A stretch of 64,000 nucleotides of DNA from Oxyruncus cristatus (Eukaryota; Chordata; Aves; Passeriformes; Cotingidae), in assembly GCA_013399855.1 (NCBI GenBank), contig VXAY01012530.1:6687881-6751880 (forward strand), in the 5' to 3' direction. This document shows positions 14,340 to 26,800 of this stretch, piece after piece. Made by a program: the position numbers and the translations under genes. The notes beneath the pieces were generated by a model. It ran no database searches, had not been told where the DNA came from, and was given only the letters and a program-made list of their open reading frames with translations. Positions within the stretch are counted from its first letter, which is position 1. Every line of letters starts with the position of its first letter.

Positions 14340-15022
14340 GAATAGAATCATAGAATTGTTTAGGTTGGAAAAGATCTTTAGGATCATTGAGTCTAACCAT
14401 TAACACAGCACTGACAAGCACACCAATAAACCTTGCCCCTAAGCACTACACCTACATGTCTTTTAAATATCCCCAGCAATGGTGATTCAACCACTTCCCT
14501 GGGCATCCTGTTTCAATGTTGGAACCCTAATCCTTTTGGTGAAGAAATTTTCCTAATATCCAATCTGCCATGACCAGTCAATTTTTTCAGGAAACAGCAT
14601 TCCAGGGGAATGCTGTGGGAAATGGGGTCAAAGGTTTTACTGAAGTCCAGGTAGACACATCCACAGCCTTTCCATCATCCACCAAGCAGGTCACCTTGTC
14701 ATGGATCAGGTTAGGCAAACAGGACCTGCCTTTCACAAACACAAGCTGGCTGGGCCTGATCCCCTGGTTGTCCTGCATGTGCTGCATGACAACACTGGAA
14801 ATGATCTGCTCCACGACCTCTACCAGCACCAAGGTCACACTGACAGGCCTGTGATTTCAGCCCTTCTTGTAGATGCATACCACATTTTCTAACCTCTAGT
14901 CAAGTGGGACCTTCACAGTTAGCCAAGGTGTTGGTAAATGATGGAAAGGGGCTCAGTGAGCACTTCCACTATCCCCCTCAGCACCCTCGGGTGGATTGCA
15001 TCCTGCTCCATAGACTTACATA
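14340..15022 (-). mobile_element. CR1 retroposon with internal deletion
   Basis: The plus strand begins AATAGAATCATAGAATTG, then TTTAGGTTGGAAAAGATC, the reverse-complemented CR1 3' end. It continues to CCTAATATCCAATCTGCC (about 14570) and then jumps to the reverse-transcriptase region (about 14575-15022). There the minus-strand translation keeps RT-like segments such as DNQGIRPSQ, FVKGRSCLPNL and a frameshifted equivalent of YLDFSKAF. The C-terminal RT part present in the copy at 63030-63838 is missing. The element is dead. Confidence 0.92.
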
Positions 15023-15382
15023 AACTAGTAACAACAGAGTAGTAACATTTCTTTCCTAAATCTCAGGGAATGCCCCATACAGATTTTGTGTGAAGAACTT
15101 AGATGTGTACTTCCCCAGTTCCTGACCTCATAAGGACTTATGGGATCATGATGCAAGATGACAGGACTGCTACTTCCAATGGTTTTATAGCTGTTGCGGT
15201 TTGCAGTTTTTGTAAAGTACGGGTGTGATGGCACGTGCTCTCTATGCAGTAAAGTAGTTAAAGTGACATTTTCAAAGTTATCTAACTAAAATATTTTCAA
15301 TGAGGAAAAGCGAGGGTATGTTTTCACTACAGATCTTAACAGTGTACAGCAGGACTAGGCAAGACAAAGCAGGAAAAACAGC

Positions 15383-15408
15383 ACAACTAGGAGAGACAAC
15401 TAGGAGAG
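15383..15408. repeat. 13-bp tandem duplication
   Basis: ACAACTAGGAGAG occurs twice head-to-tail. Confidence 0.8.
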
Positions 15409-18400
15409 ACATCTACACATCAACTCCTATTTCCTGGCTAGTAAGTGCTCTGAATACAATAGATGCTTCACACCATTGCCTGGAACACAGACAAGTTGCT
15501 TTTCTACAAGGAGCCCCTTTGAAAAACATTACTTCTCCCTTCCAGATGGCATATATAATTTTCAATATAAGAATCTGACCCAAAAGATCAAGATCTCTCA
15601 TGTCGATGGGAGATTTCTGAAATAGCTGTAAATTAGTTAATTCAGATCCTAGAAACATTTTAGACACAAAACATAAGCACTCTGTGGAAAAAAAAAAGCA
15701 TTCATTTAATCAAATTATTATACTAAGATACTTTATAACAGATACCTTTATTCACATGACTTTTGTCTTTCCATTCATTTATGGAGTGCTTTATTAGTCA
15801 GATATGCCTTATTCCAGCAAGATAAAATGTAGAGATACACAGCACTTTACAGCTGCAGGTTAGCTGGTTAATCAAAAAGTTACTGCTTGTATCACTGATT
15901 GTTTACCAAGTACTCTGCTTTGTTATCAGCTCCATCTTCTTTTCACTAAAAGGCAGAGGATGAAAAAGTCACAATGTCCATTAACGATTTCAGAAGTATG
16001 CTTTGATTTTGTCAATAAAAATACATATTCAACGTCATCTCAAAGATACATCATATAAGGGAGCAGACAAAAATTCCCTCTGCAGTACTTAAAGGTCCTT
16101 GATGAATTTTTAACTAACATGCTCACTTTGGTTCATGATGTAGATACTATTCCTTCTGTGTCTAGTTTTAAATTGAGCTGGCAAAGGTAACAGTCTAGAG
16201 AGCAGCTTTTAAAAAATATTTAAATAAAACATTTACAGTCCCACTGAAAATATGCTGCTCATTAGAAAAAACATCTACACTTCATCTCTCTTAACAGGGA
16301 ACTTTGCATTCCTCTTGGAAGAACAAGTATCACCAATGAAGTAAATGTTTGTAAATTTTCCACAGTTTTAACCCCAATTCTGCAACTTTCTCGTTGCATG
16401 GCCTTGGGCAGTCATTTGCCTTTTGTCTTATTTTACCCATTGTAAAAGAAGAGCACTACAGCATACCCATCTACCTCATAAGGATGTTGTATTGACTGTT
16501 TGATAGCTATGAAGCAAAAAGAACTTCTAAGTGTTATTATACCTGACCATCACACAGTACTGTTTAAATTATCCAGTTGCCTGAAAATAAATTCATTATT
16601 ATTTTTTTATCATGTTTAAGCTAGTGTGGCAGCTATGACACCAGCTATGACACTTTTAAAAGCCATCTCCATTTACTATCAAAAGAGGACACAATGAAGT
16701 AGGAGCTATCAAGCAAGAAGCTGTCAAGAAAAGGCCTCTTCTTCTGTTCCTGGAACATTACTGGTTTAGCCATAAGCTGAAAGTGCTGGCTAGCAGAATA
16801 AATAAATCAGCATCAGAATTTGGAGTTTATTCTTTTTTAATGCTCTCTACATTAGATTATGCCTATTTCTGAAGTTCTTGGAACTTAGATTAATTCTGTT
16901 TCTCTGGAGTGATTGGCAGCATGAAATCTCAGAATGTTGTGCTATTGCCTATCCTTGTTTACCCTACAGACTCTATTACCTACTCCTGTCTCTAAAAATG
17001 CATTTCTATTATAATAGTTCCAATACTAAAGCATGTCTCCCTTCTAGAGCTACTGAAAATTACTTTGACTTTACAAAATTGAAATTCAGGACAGTATTTC
17101 GTCCCTGCTTCCTACAACATCTCTCAAAAGCTGCATTCTGCTGCAGAAGGGTTTAGAGGTATTTGCGATTCAGATACTATGTCTCTTGTCAGCCTTTCAC
17201 ACTGCATACCGGGTTCAAGGCTGTGCTTTTAGAGCAGTTTGTAAAATTTAACACTGCCCCTAATAGTTGTTCAGCTGCTGCCTGAGCTCCAAGGCCAGCA
17301 AAGTATTATGTTGTACAAACATCCATCTGATACAACCAAAAATACTGCTACTGATAGTGGGACAAGGGATGCTAACTTTGATATTCACTTTATATATAGA
17401 AGGGGAGTCTGGCCAAAGTGATGAATTGGAGGAAAATTACATGCTTTGAGTTTGCAAAGGCATAGGCTGTTCATTCCTTTTTTTCTCTATTTGAAAAAGC
17501 CTGGCTGACAGAATTAAGTCTTCAAAGCTCATTCAGTCTCTTTTTTTTGCTGCCTGCTTCTCACCAAAGCTTTAAAAGAATGACTCAGTAGTGTGCATCC
17601 AATTAAGTCATGTTTACAAATAATTTCTCATTATCTGGTTAGATTTAACAATGATATATGGTCATTCTGGGGACGGACTGTAAGTCTGGAACTTTATATT
17701 TTGGACATAAAATCTATTATGGCGTTCTGGTGCTTTCATTAAACGGCAGTCTCAGAGAGAGGGAATCTCACTCAGACCTCTCAAGGGACTTTGTATATGT
17801 TATGTTAATTTTGAAATTCTTGAAATATATTTAAATGTATGCATTTCCAAGCTCTTGTGGCCATAGTATAGCTTAACTGGAAAAAAAAAAAAAGTCTTAA
17901 ATAAATGATTCATGAGGTGCTTACTTGCTGGGATGACAGAGGGAAGAGGAAGAACCACCCAATGCTTTAAGAAGTCTTGCCCTCCTGTATCCCAGGACAC
18001 AAGATGTGTGATAAACAAAGCGTGAATTACACCACACACTGGGTACGTCAGGTTTAAAATTGAAACAGCAAGCCTTCATCATCACCAAAGACGTTTTAGG
18101 TATGTGCTCATTTGCTGAGCAGAAGGGGGAGGGGAGCATCTAACAGCAATGCTGTGATGGGAAAGTTGGGACTTCTTCTGCACTGACTGCCCAAGCACAT
18201 ACAATGGGCAAAGGACCAATGAATTCATACAGCTAATTCAGCTGAACAACTACTCAGTGGGTTGCTCTGATACACTAGGACTGTATGAAATTAGGAAATG
18301 TTGTTACTTCATGCAGACTTGAATAGAAAGAAGCTTCCTGACACAGAAAAAACATAAGCAAACATTGTAATAGGACTAATAGTGGATTTACAGGAGTGAA

Positions 18401-19354
18401 AAGATCTATTGAATGTACAAACATAAAAGCATACTTTAATGTGTAAAGTGTCTGTCTCTTGATGAATAGGATGGAAATTCAACAGTGAAAAAAATGCAAA
18501 TGGACGTAAGATTTTTGAAAGGGATAAAGTCTGAAAATAGTCTGGTTCTCATTCTAATAGAGTTACCATCACAGCTTCCCGTAAAGTCAAAGCTCCTTTA
18601 TTGCTAATTGGGTTTGCCTGCAGAAAGCTTAGGCATTCAAACACTGTTTCCTTTCCTTTTATAATGTCTTGTTTTATGAAGTAGTCATTCTCATTCATGA
18701 TCTTTTCTTTGATGAAGAAAATATATTTAGGTTCCTGTGGAGGAAAACAAACTACTGAAGGTAACAACTCTATTATTGCTAATGAGTTTATGCCCACAGG
18801 TTAGAAAAAAGGAAGGAAGAGAATTGTCATCAGAGAGAGAGGAAACTCCCTACCTGTTTTTCAATGCCTATAGTCAGAGCTGGCTCTATAATTTGCATTA
18901 TCATGTCTGTGTGGGAAATCAGGACACATGCAACTTAACATTTGTAATTTTCTTGTGTTCTCATCTCTGTTGCCCAAGCAGAAGAGGTTCACATTCTTGT
19001 TTCTAAATATAGACCTTGAAAGCCATGAACACTAACATGAAATGATACATTAATTTTTTAAATATATCTCTAATGTCATCTCATTAATATTGTAGGGATT
19101 ATATAAAACAAGATGCAGGTATTTATTGATGGTACAGAACATTTTCCTGCTGCAAGGCTAGCTAGCCTAAAATACCTCATATACATTTACCCAAGATGCC
19201 CAGCAAAACCTCCCACTTTTAGCTTAAGAATCCTAGCAAACTTCCTTCAAACAGCAGACTTCTTGGCTTATGGAATAGGAACAAGCTCAATTTATAGCCA
19301 GAAGAATTTAAATTCTAATTGAAAAAACCCTAGAAGATGGGGAAAAACCTTTTA

Positions 19355-19457
19355 CACAAAACAAACAAAACAAAACCCAACCAACAAACAAAAAACAAAA
19401 CAAATCAACAACAACAAAAAAAAAACCTACAAACCAAGCAAACAAGCAAAAAAACTC
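19355..19457. repeat. A/C-only low-complexity tract
   Basis: About 100 bp almost without G or T on the plus strand, made of AAAC, AAC and CCAAC units. It is strand-asymmetric, with no recognisable source element. Confidence 0.8.
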
Positions 19458-20270
19458 ACATAACTAATGAAATACACAAGCTGAGAGAGCTTCTCAATAG
19501 CAACTAAAGAACTATTTTTACCATAAGACTTGTTTAAAAGTGAAAATATCAAGTGCTAGCCTCCCCTGGTTTACACAAAAGTAAGCAACTGTATATAACT
19601 TGTCCAACTTATATAAAAATTTTGGTAGGAACAAGAAAATAAGGAAAGTAAAAGGATCGAAACTTCACCCCATAATGTTCTTCAAACAGACAATCACATA
19701 GTAACCACTTGATAATTTTAAAAGAGGGCTAGAAGACATTAGTCACTGAGGAATCAGTTTTGCATCCATGACACGTACTGCCAAGAAAAGCTACTCAGTC
19801 AACAATAAGCTATTAATAAATTGTAATCCCTCTTCCAATTCTCAGTATTTCTCCAAGAAGGGAGTTGACATAAGTCACTTCTCAAATATAGTAAGACACT
19901 CCTGATCTTAACTATCCAAGCATATTTTGGCATTGCCTTTTACTTTTTGGCATTACTTTAGGTTTCATTTTGGACAGCATAGATCACCTTCTTTGTCATA
20001 TGTAGGAAAGACATTACAGATTCATGAAGCTCAATACATATAATAGACTCTCCTTTTATGCCATTGTAGATATAGTATTTCACATCTGATGCATTGCATT
20101 ACTAGTAAGATCTCAGTCAGAATGTAGAGATGTAAGTGTATGATTCATTTCAGCAAAATGAAGCACTGAATATTTGGAATGAATAACTGAAAGAGCTATC
20201 CACACGCCATAATACACTTTTCAGTTCTGGGCCTGAAAATTAATCATTGCCTCTAATAGTTGTCTGGCAG

Positions 20271-20889
20271 TGTCCTGGTTTTTGGCCAGGACAGAGTTAA
20301 TTTTTTTGCAGTAGCCATGAGAGGGCAGAGCCTGGAGACACGTGGGCATGTCTAGGTTGTTATTCTATGCCACCTTCCATCATCACTGGAGTGCAGCGGA
20401 AGTAAGGGATTCTCACTTTGAGAAGAAGATGGTTGTGGGATTGCAGTTGGGAAATTGCATCGCAGTTGGGAAAAAATCTGGTCGCAGAGGGACAGGCTGC
20501 CATTGTTTATCGTCTCGGGGTCAAACCACCTCAGGTCGGTTCATGAGCATTTTTTGCATGTGCATCACCCTCTTTTTGAATACTTTTGTTATTAATATTG
20601 TTGCTGTTACTGTTCGTTTTCTTATCTCATTGCTGTTTCCAGTAAACTTTTTGTATCTCAACCTGTAATTTTCACCTTTTTTTTTTGTGCCTCCTATTCT
20701 CAACCCCATGTCTAGAGTGGGAAGGATGAGGGGAAGGTGGGAGAAGCAAGTGAATGGCATCTGNNNNNNNNNNNNNNNNNNNNNNNNNNNNNNNNNNNNN
20801 NNNNNNNNNNNNNNNNTTGGGTTTGGGAGAGTGCCGGGGGGGGGGGGGTGGGGCACTAAATTGCAGAATGCGGTTCCTAAACCACAGCA
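20271..20889 (+). mobile_element. Solo LTR of an avian endogenous retrovirus
   Basis: The element begins TGTCCTGGTTT and ends AAACCACAGCA, imperfect terminal inverted repeats with the TG...CA ends of an LTR. Flanking 5-mers are GGCAG (20266-20270) and GGTAG (20890-20894), consistent with a 5-bp target duplication with one change. Internal segments (GGACAGAGTTAATTTTTTTG near the start, AGTAAACTTTTTGTATCTC followed by CTCAACCCCATG later) match an LTR family widespread in birds. No internal viral genes are present, so it is a solo LTR. A 53-bp assembly gap and a long G run lie inside. The exact family (ERVL- or ERVK-like) is not assigned. Confidence 0.8.
20764..20816. other. Assembly gap (53 N)
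   Basis: Run of N inside the solo LTR, just before a G homopolymer. Frames spanning it are artefacts. Confidence 1.
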
Positions 20890-23800
20890 GGTAGTGATGA
20901 TATTTTCAGTCAGAAAAGCAAAAGGTGAACCACGAGCTTTGTGGTGCAACTTCAAAACACCTGTCACATCCTCATTGAATTCTGCTGCACGGAGTCAACA
21001 AGAGTTACAGAGTGAATTCCCTTAAATTATTTGACAGGTGATGTTTGAAAATCCAGCAAAAAAGGGAAAAAATATCACAAGCATTTCTCAGCTGTGCAAG
21101 ACAGACACATGTTCTATTGTCCTGTTTTCTCGCCTTCCGCCTGTCTCAGAGCTTAAGGTTGGGACTGACTGAGCAGATCACTTGACTGTTTGCTCAGGAA
21201 GAGCTTTTCAAAGCACAGATATAAAAACAGTAGAAACAGACACTAAAATCTGCGGGAAACAAATGTCCAAGTTTTCATTGGAAAATGCAGTATTGTTTCA
21301 TCCAGACTTATTTCCTAGTCATTGCATGTATAAGCTTCTCATAGCATAACTTCTAAGTCATAACACCATCAGAGATAACTATTTAAGCAAAATTCATAAA
21401 AAAGTCTATATTAATTACTTGTTGCTTACAAAATATACCAACAAGCAATCTTGGGAAGCAGTCGAATCCTAGTGTAATGATGACCTCAACAGCCCAACTC
21501 TGTACCAAAAAAAGGTGGTCAAAGCAGCAGCCTGGACCCTACCTAGTATTCCAAAATTGTATACCAACAAAATCAGCGTCATCTCCACTGAAAGTAATAA
21601 ATTATTACAAAAACAGAAAATAATTAGAATTCTGGAAATAGAAAATAATGACACAAACACAAACTGGGTCAGAGCACAAGGAACAATAGTCCTCCTCTTC
21701 TAAAATGCATGTGCAAAATTTCAGTGACTTGGTTTTATGCATGGCAGAGTAACACTGTGTCAGGGCCTTTGAACAAACCAGCCACAGAAGGTGGTCCTTT
21801 ACAGAATCACCATTCATAGCTCCTAGAGCATGGCCAGGCAGTTGAAAAATATTCTTAATTTGAGGAATGACAACATGTCTGCAAAACTGTCTGATTTAAA
21901 AGCTTCACCCAGGCTTTCTGGAATGAAACTTGTGGTTTTTTCTTGAGAGGATAAACAGCTATTATATTTAGACCATCTTGTGTTCATTAGCTAATACCCA
22001 GCTGTGAGATGTGCTGAACTTCCACATTAAACAGTCATTAGTGGAACGTAATTTGATGTTTTACAAACACTCAGTAAATACAGTAATGTTTATCACAAAT
22101 CTTCCACTAAAACTTAGGAAATAGTATTTTTCCATGTTTTCTGAGACTGAGGTCAGAAATAACTTCTATAATAAGCCAGGACAAAGATGATCAACCTGGC
22201 TAAAATTAGCTGTCTTATTAAATATAAGTTAAAAAACACCAAGCACTACAACTTGAGAAAGAAAATCAACTAGGGTTGAAAGATGAAGCAGAGAAATTGT
22301 TTCAATGACAGACACTTCCTCTTCACAGACCATAAATTAAGTCTTCATCAAAGTAGTTGGATATCGTCTTGATCATATTGTGTAAATAAGGTACAAAGTT
22401 TGAAATTATGTTTGTAATGTTAGCACATTTCCTGTGGGATTGGATTACGTTGCAAAGAACCCACTTTTAGCCCAGGTTTTCACAGCAGGTAACTGGCATT
22501 TAAAAGATTATGACATGCTAAATAGCTTTATTTAGGTACCCCGTTTTCCTGCTTTCAGTAATGTATTTTTTTATTTTAATCAGTGTCTCTACAACATCTT
22601 GGCAATGACCTAGTTATATCCAAAATATAAAATCTGGAATTAAACTTAAGCTTTCACATCTTCTGCTCTGTTCTTTATTACACTCACAAAACACAGTGGG
22701 AAGAATCCAGCATTTCTGTAGTCAGAATTAATTAGGTAAACTGTTGTATGAAGGGGGCGGGGGCGAAATCCAAAAAACATCAACAAAAGTACAAGCAAAA
22801 AGCAGCTTTGGAACTGTTACTAGTAAAATGATGTGGAAGTAGATAGTTGTTATAACTGGAAAAGGGGATGCAGGGGAAAATGTTAAAAAATGCATCCCGG
22901 TGATATTTAGGCTAAGGAGCTAAGGACACAACTAAGGAATTTAATGAACCACAAGCAATTACTTTTGAAAATTCAAGACTATAGAGATTCCTTGTATCAG
23001 CAGCATCTACACTCAAAGCTTGGAAAAGGGCATTCATGCCAACCTAGCACTTAGCAGCCACTTACTGTAAAATAAAGGAGAGAAGCCTGTATGGTACCAC
23101 ACAGAGAGTGTGGAGAAGGAGGTCATCAATGGACAGTTTCCCAGGGGCTGGAGCCAGTCTTTGGTTCTACTGAGCTGAAGCCACACAGCCACAACTAGAC
23201 CTCCACATTGGCCTGAGTCTGAATACACTTTCATCCCAAATGCTCTGACCATCAACATGGAGCTATAAGAGTAGCAGATTTCATACAAAGGCTCAAGAGA
23301 AGCAGAAGACAAGTCTTAGCAGTGTCTGGTGGAGTAGATGCTTCCCAAGCTCTTCTCTACATCACAGTCATGGACCTCAGCTACCCTACATAACTGGCTT
23401 CACTTCTTAGAGCAAGGGAGACTTATCCTCCATTCTATGGTTCTCTTGAAGCTTTCTAATCTTTGTACACATTTTAGACAAAGAGAGAAAAAAGGAGTAA
23501 AGGGAGTAAATTCAGGGAAGAACAGAAATTATTTGCAACTGGCATATGAAGAAATTTGAAGAAAATAATGCATTTGGCAACTGTGGAAGAAAGATTCAAG
23601 CTATGATCACCCGTATAAAGTAAAGGCAAAGGAACTGTTTTACCGTGTCAGTAATACAGGTCAGTAGGTAAAATGAAGATATCAAATATATAGGGAACAT
23701 CAGTCACAGATGACTCTGACAGTCAGATGTCACCCACTTGGAAAGAAACGTACTTATTTTTGACTTGGAACAATCCAAGTGAGGCTGAGAAATGTGCTTG

Positions 23801-26800
23801 GAAACAGGAAAGGCAGCAGGGAAGCACCAGCTATTCACCTTTGCATTGTCTGCAGCTGAACAGAGCCCCCACCGCTTCAAGTTAAGTTTTAATCATCTGA
23901 TGGCACATGGTATTACAACAGTAAAACAGTCAGATTTTAAACAGTCTTCAGTGCCTGTTTCTTCCACAAAAAAATTGTCTCCCAGATTAACAGTGAATAT
24001 CAAACTCATGTTGAGTACTTGTATATATCTTGTTGTACACATGTATATGTGTAAACACCTTATTCACTTATATTAATGACATTCATTTCAGGTCAGCCAC
24101 AATGAAGTTCTCATGAACTACCTGTTCTTGCAAAGCTTCATCTCCATGTCTTGTATATTGAAAAATTTCAGATTAATCTGAATAGAAGACAATTTTGAAG
24201 TTTGCATTGCTTGAGCAACAAGGTCTATGTTAAGTCCAGGCAGCAACAGAAATTAATTTTTAATGGAATCACATGAAATAAAATTACTGCTTTTGTCTCT
24301 AGCATTTGAGCTTTGTCTTTTAATATAAAAAATATAAAAATATTTACTTGCTTTGTATTAAATGTGGAACAGATCGGGTAAAGAAGATGCAGTGTATGTC
24401 ACAGCAAGGAGAGATCTGAGGAAGAAAATTCTGTCACTGCATTAGTAGATGTCTCTATAGCAGATTAATTTGTCTTAAGAGCATAATGAAACCTCTGCTG
24501 CTATAACAACTCTTACTGCAGCTCTTCTTCGACTCTGCCTCCTGCACTGGCTTTCTTCTTGCAGGCATATATAGCAATTGTACACACATTTAACTCTATG
24601 AACTCCTGACTCCACCATATGCACCACCACAGGTTTCTGAGTAATTATCACTGTTAAGGGAGCACGTATATATGATTAAGTACTAGGACACCTTTAAGCA
24701 TGACCACAACACAGTGCCCATATATTTATGTTTTAAGTGTTGAATTACAGCAGTTGAAGGGCTCATCTCACCTGATCCAGTAAAAAGTATTAAGGAAACA
24801 CATCTTTATTCCCTAGTTGTCTCTGCTATTGATCTGAACTGGGAACCAAATTTGTATTGTTAAACCCTTTTGTTTTATGTAGAAATGTGGGTTTCATTCT
24901 AGTTAAAATACAGCACCATTTTTCTTAAAACACAATAGTTAACATAACTATTTATGAATGTAACAAGACACGTTACCAGTCTACATCCTGCAGCTAATTC
25001 TGATCATTCATAAACACAATTTCGAACTCTGAAGAATTTTCAGTAGTGCACACCTGCCCCCTTGTGCCAGTTTTACATGACTGCCTTTTTTACTGCTAAG
25101 AGGACTAGTGAACTATGGCTCATCCTGCCCTGACAGGTTGCACTGAAAGCTCACATGCAATTATTTTGCTCCTCATCTTCTCTTTCAGTACAACAGAGAA
25201 GAAGAAAGAGATATTTTTGTATGTTTCTATCTCAGCTGCTGGATATTTTTTTGTAAAAAAGGAGAGAGATTGAGAAAAATGGGAATAGATACATAGCTAT
25301 CAATGCTTTATGTAACAGGAGGATTACAGCAAATGACTGTGGCCAGTGGCAGTTTCTTAATATCTTCACTGCACCAGGTAAAGAGATTTTTGCTCCCACC
25401 ATAGCCCAGATAAAAGAAGAAACAAGAGAAGCTTGCTCTGCACTGCAACAAGTAAGTAAACTATGAAGGCTGGTTTTCATGGTAAAACTTAACACACACA
25501 CTTGGAACAGCCAGCCAAGGGAGGCATTGAATGCTTTCAAGTGTAATTTCATTTGAAGCAAAAAAACTAAATTTTACTCCAGCAATGCTCCTTCTGTTCC
25601 TCCAGGCTTTGTAATTGGACTGGAGAGTGTGAAAAATATTCAAGTGCTCACATATCCACTTAGGAGAACCGGTGCTTGAACTTCCACTACCCTTTCCTGC
25701 CTGTCCTAAGCAGGAGGAGAGCTCAGAAACCTGTGGGCACTGATCCCATGCTGAATGGCAGGGCTGAGATGCGGGTTTTGCCAGAAGGCGGTCCTCAAGG
25801 CCACCCACCAAGAGTGACTTGCCCTGAGAAGGTTTGCACTCAGGACCTGCTACACCAGTACAGGCAAGGTGCCACCAGCTTATCGGCAGCAAAACCTGTC
25901 ATTTCCTCAGAGCTTTGTGAGGAGCACCCATACCCTTAACAAAGCTGGGACATAAAATAAGGACTTGGTCTTCAATTTTTTCCAAGTGTCCCATTTCTGC
26001 TTGAGGATTTCCTGTCTCTTGAAGGCCAACATAAGCATTCTTCCACGCATTCCACACAACATTATTTAAAAATGACCCATGACATATGCTTAGCCAAATA
26101 GGCTGTACTGACTCAGAGCTCTGTGTTATATATCACTCCTTCATATTTTCTTCATAGCATGTAGGAAATGCTATGCTCAAAACTAAGTCTCAAATATCTC
26201 CCAAGCTAGAATGGCATAGACACTCCTCCATCCCCACTTATGTTTCACGGCCCTGAACACTTTGCTGAGGGTGTACCTCAGCCCTATTATAAAAAATCAA
26301 GATGAGATGGTCTTTCAGAACGTGACTGATTTCATCCAATAATTCAAATCCTCATCCAAATAAGTATCTTGTCACAGACTCACTAACTGCCAAACCACAG
26401 AGAGTTCAGAATCGACACCCATTTCACTGATCATGTCCCATCTCCTATAGCCTAATTAAACAGTCCTTAGACTAAATAGTTGGAAAAAAGTCAACACAGC
26501 TCTAGTCTAGTAGATACTTGGTTTAAGGGTGAAAAAATTTTATGAATCCTAATTCAGTGACCATTTCATTATTTATATGCAACCCATTAAAGGATGATGA
26601 CCAGTTTCTTAAAGCACACTGAAGTGTTAAAATGTTGAGTAAAATTTCCAATATCACTCTAACCAGATTCAGATTTCAGATTTGACTTGAAAAATCCACT
26701 TGGTCTCTCACCTTCTCGGTTCTGAATCTAAATATATTTTAAAATATGCCTCTTCAACCTTTTTTGGCTCATCTGAACACACAGCATAATACAGACAAGA

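Larger units (their letters stand above)
15023..20270. other. Gene-free AT-rich intergenic DNA
   Basis: No gene recognised. It contains 13-bp tandem units at 15383-15408, a 12-13-bp near-duplication (CAGCTATGACAC) at about 16629-16648, a poly-A run at 17880-17893, and an A/C-rich stretch at 19355-19457. Confidence 0.6.

Noticed and set aside
14570..14854. Open frames on both strands
   Set aside because: They are remnants of the CR1 RT region and its antisense, not host genes.
20521..21025. Open frames of 112 and 148 codons on both strands
   Set aside because: They span the run of N inside the LTR and are artefacts.
25461..25939. Overlapping open frames on both strands in a GC-richer stretch
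   Set aside because: No domain, no splice sites that extend them, and openness on both strands points to base composition.
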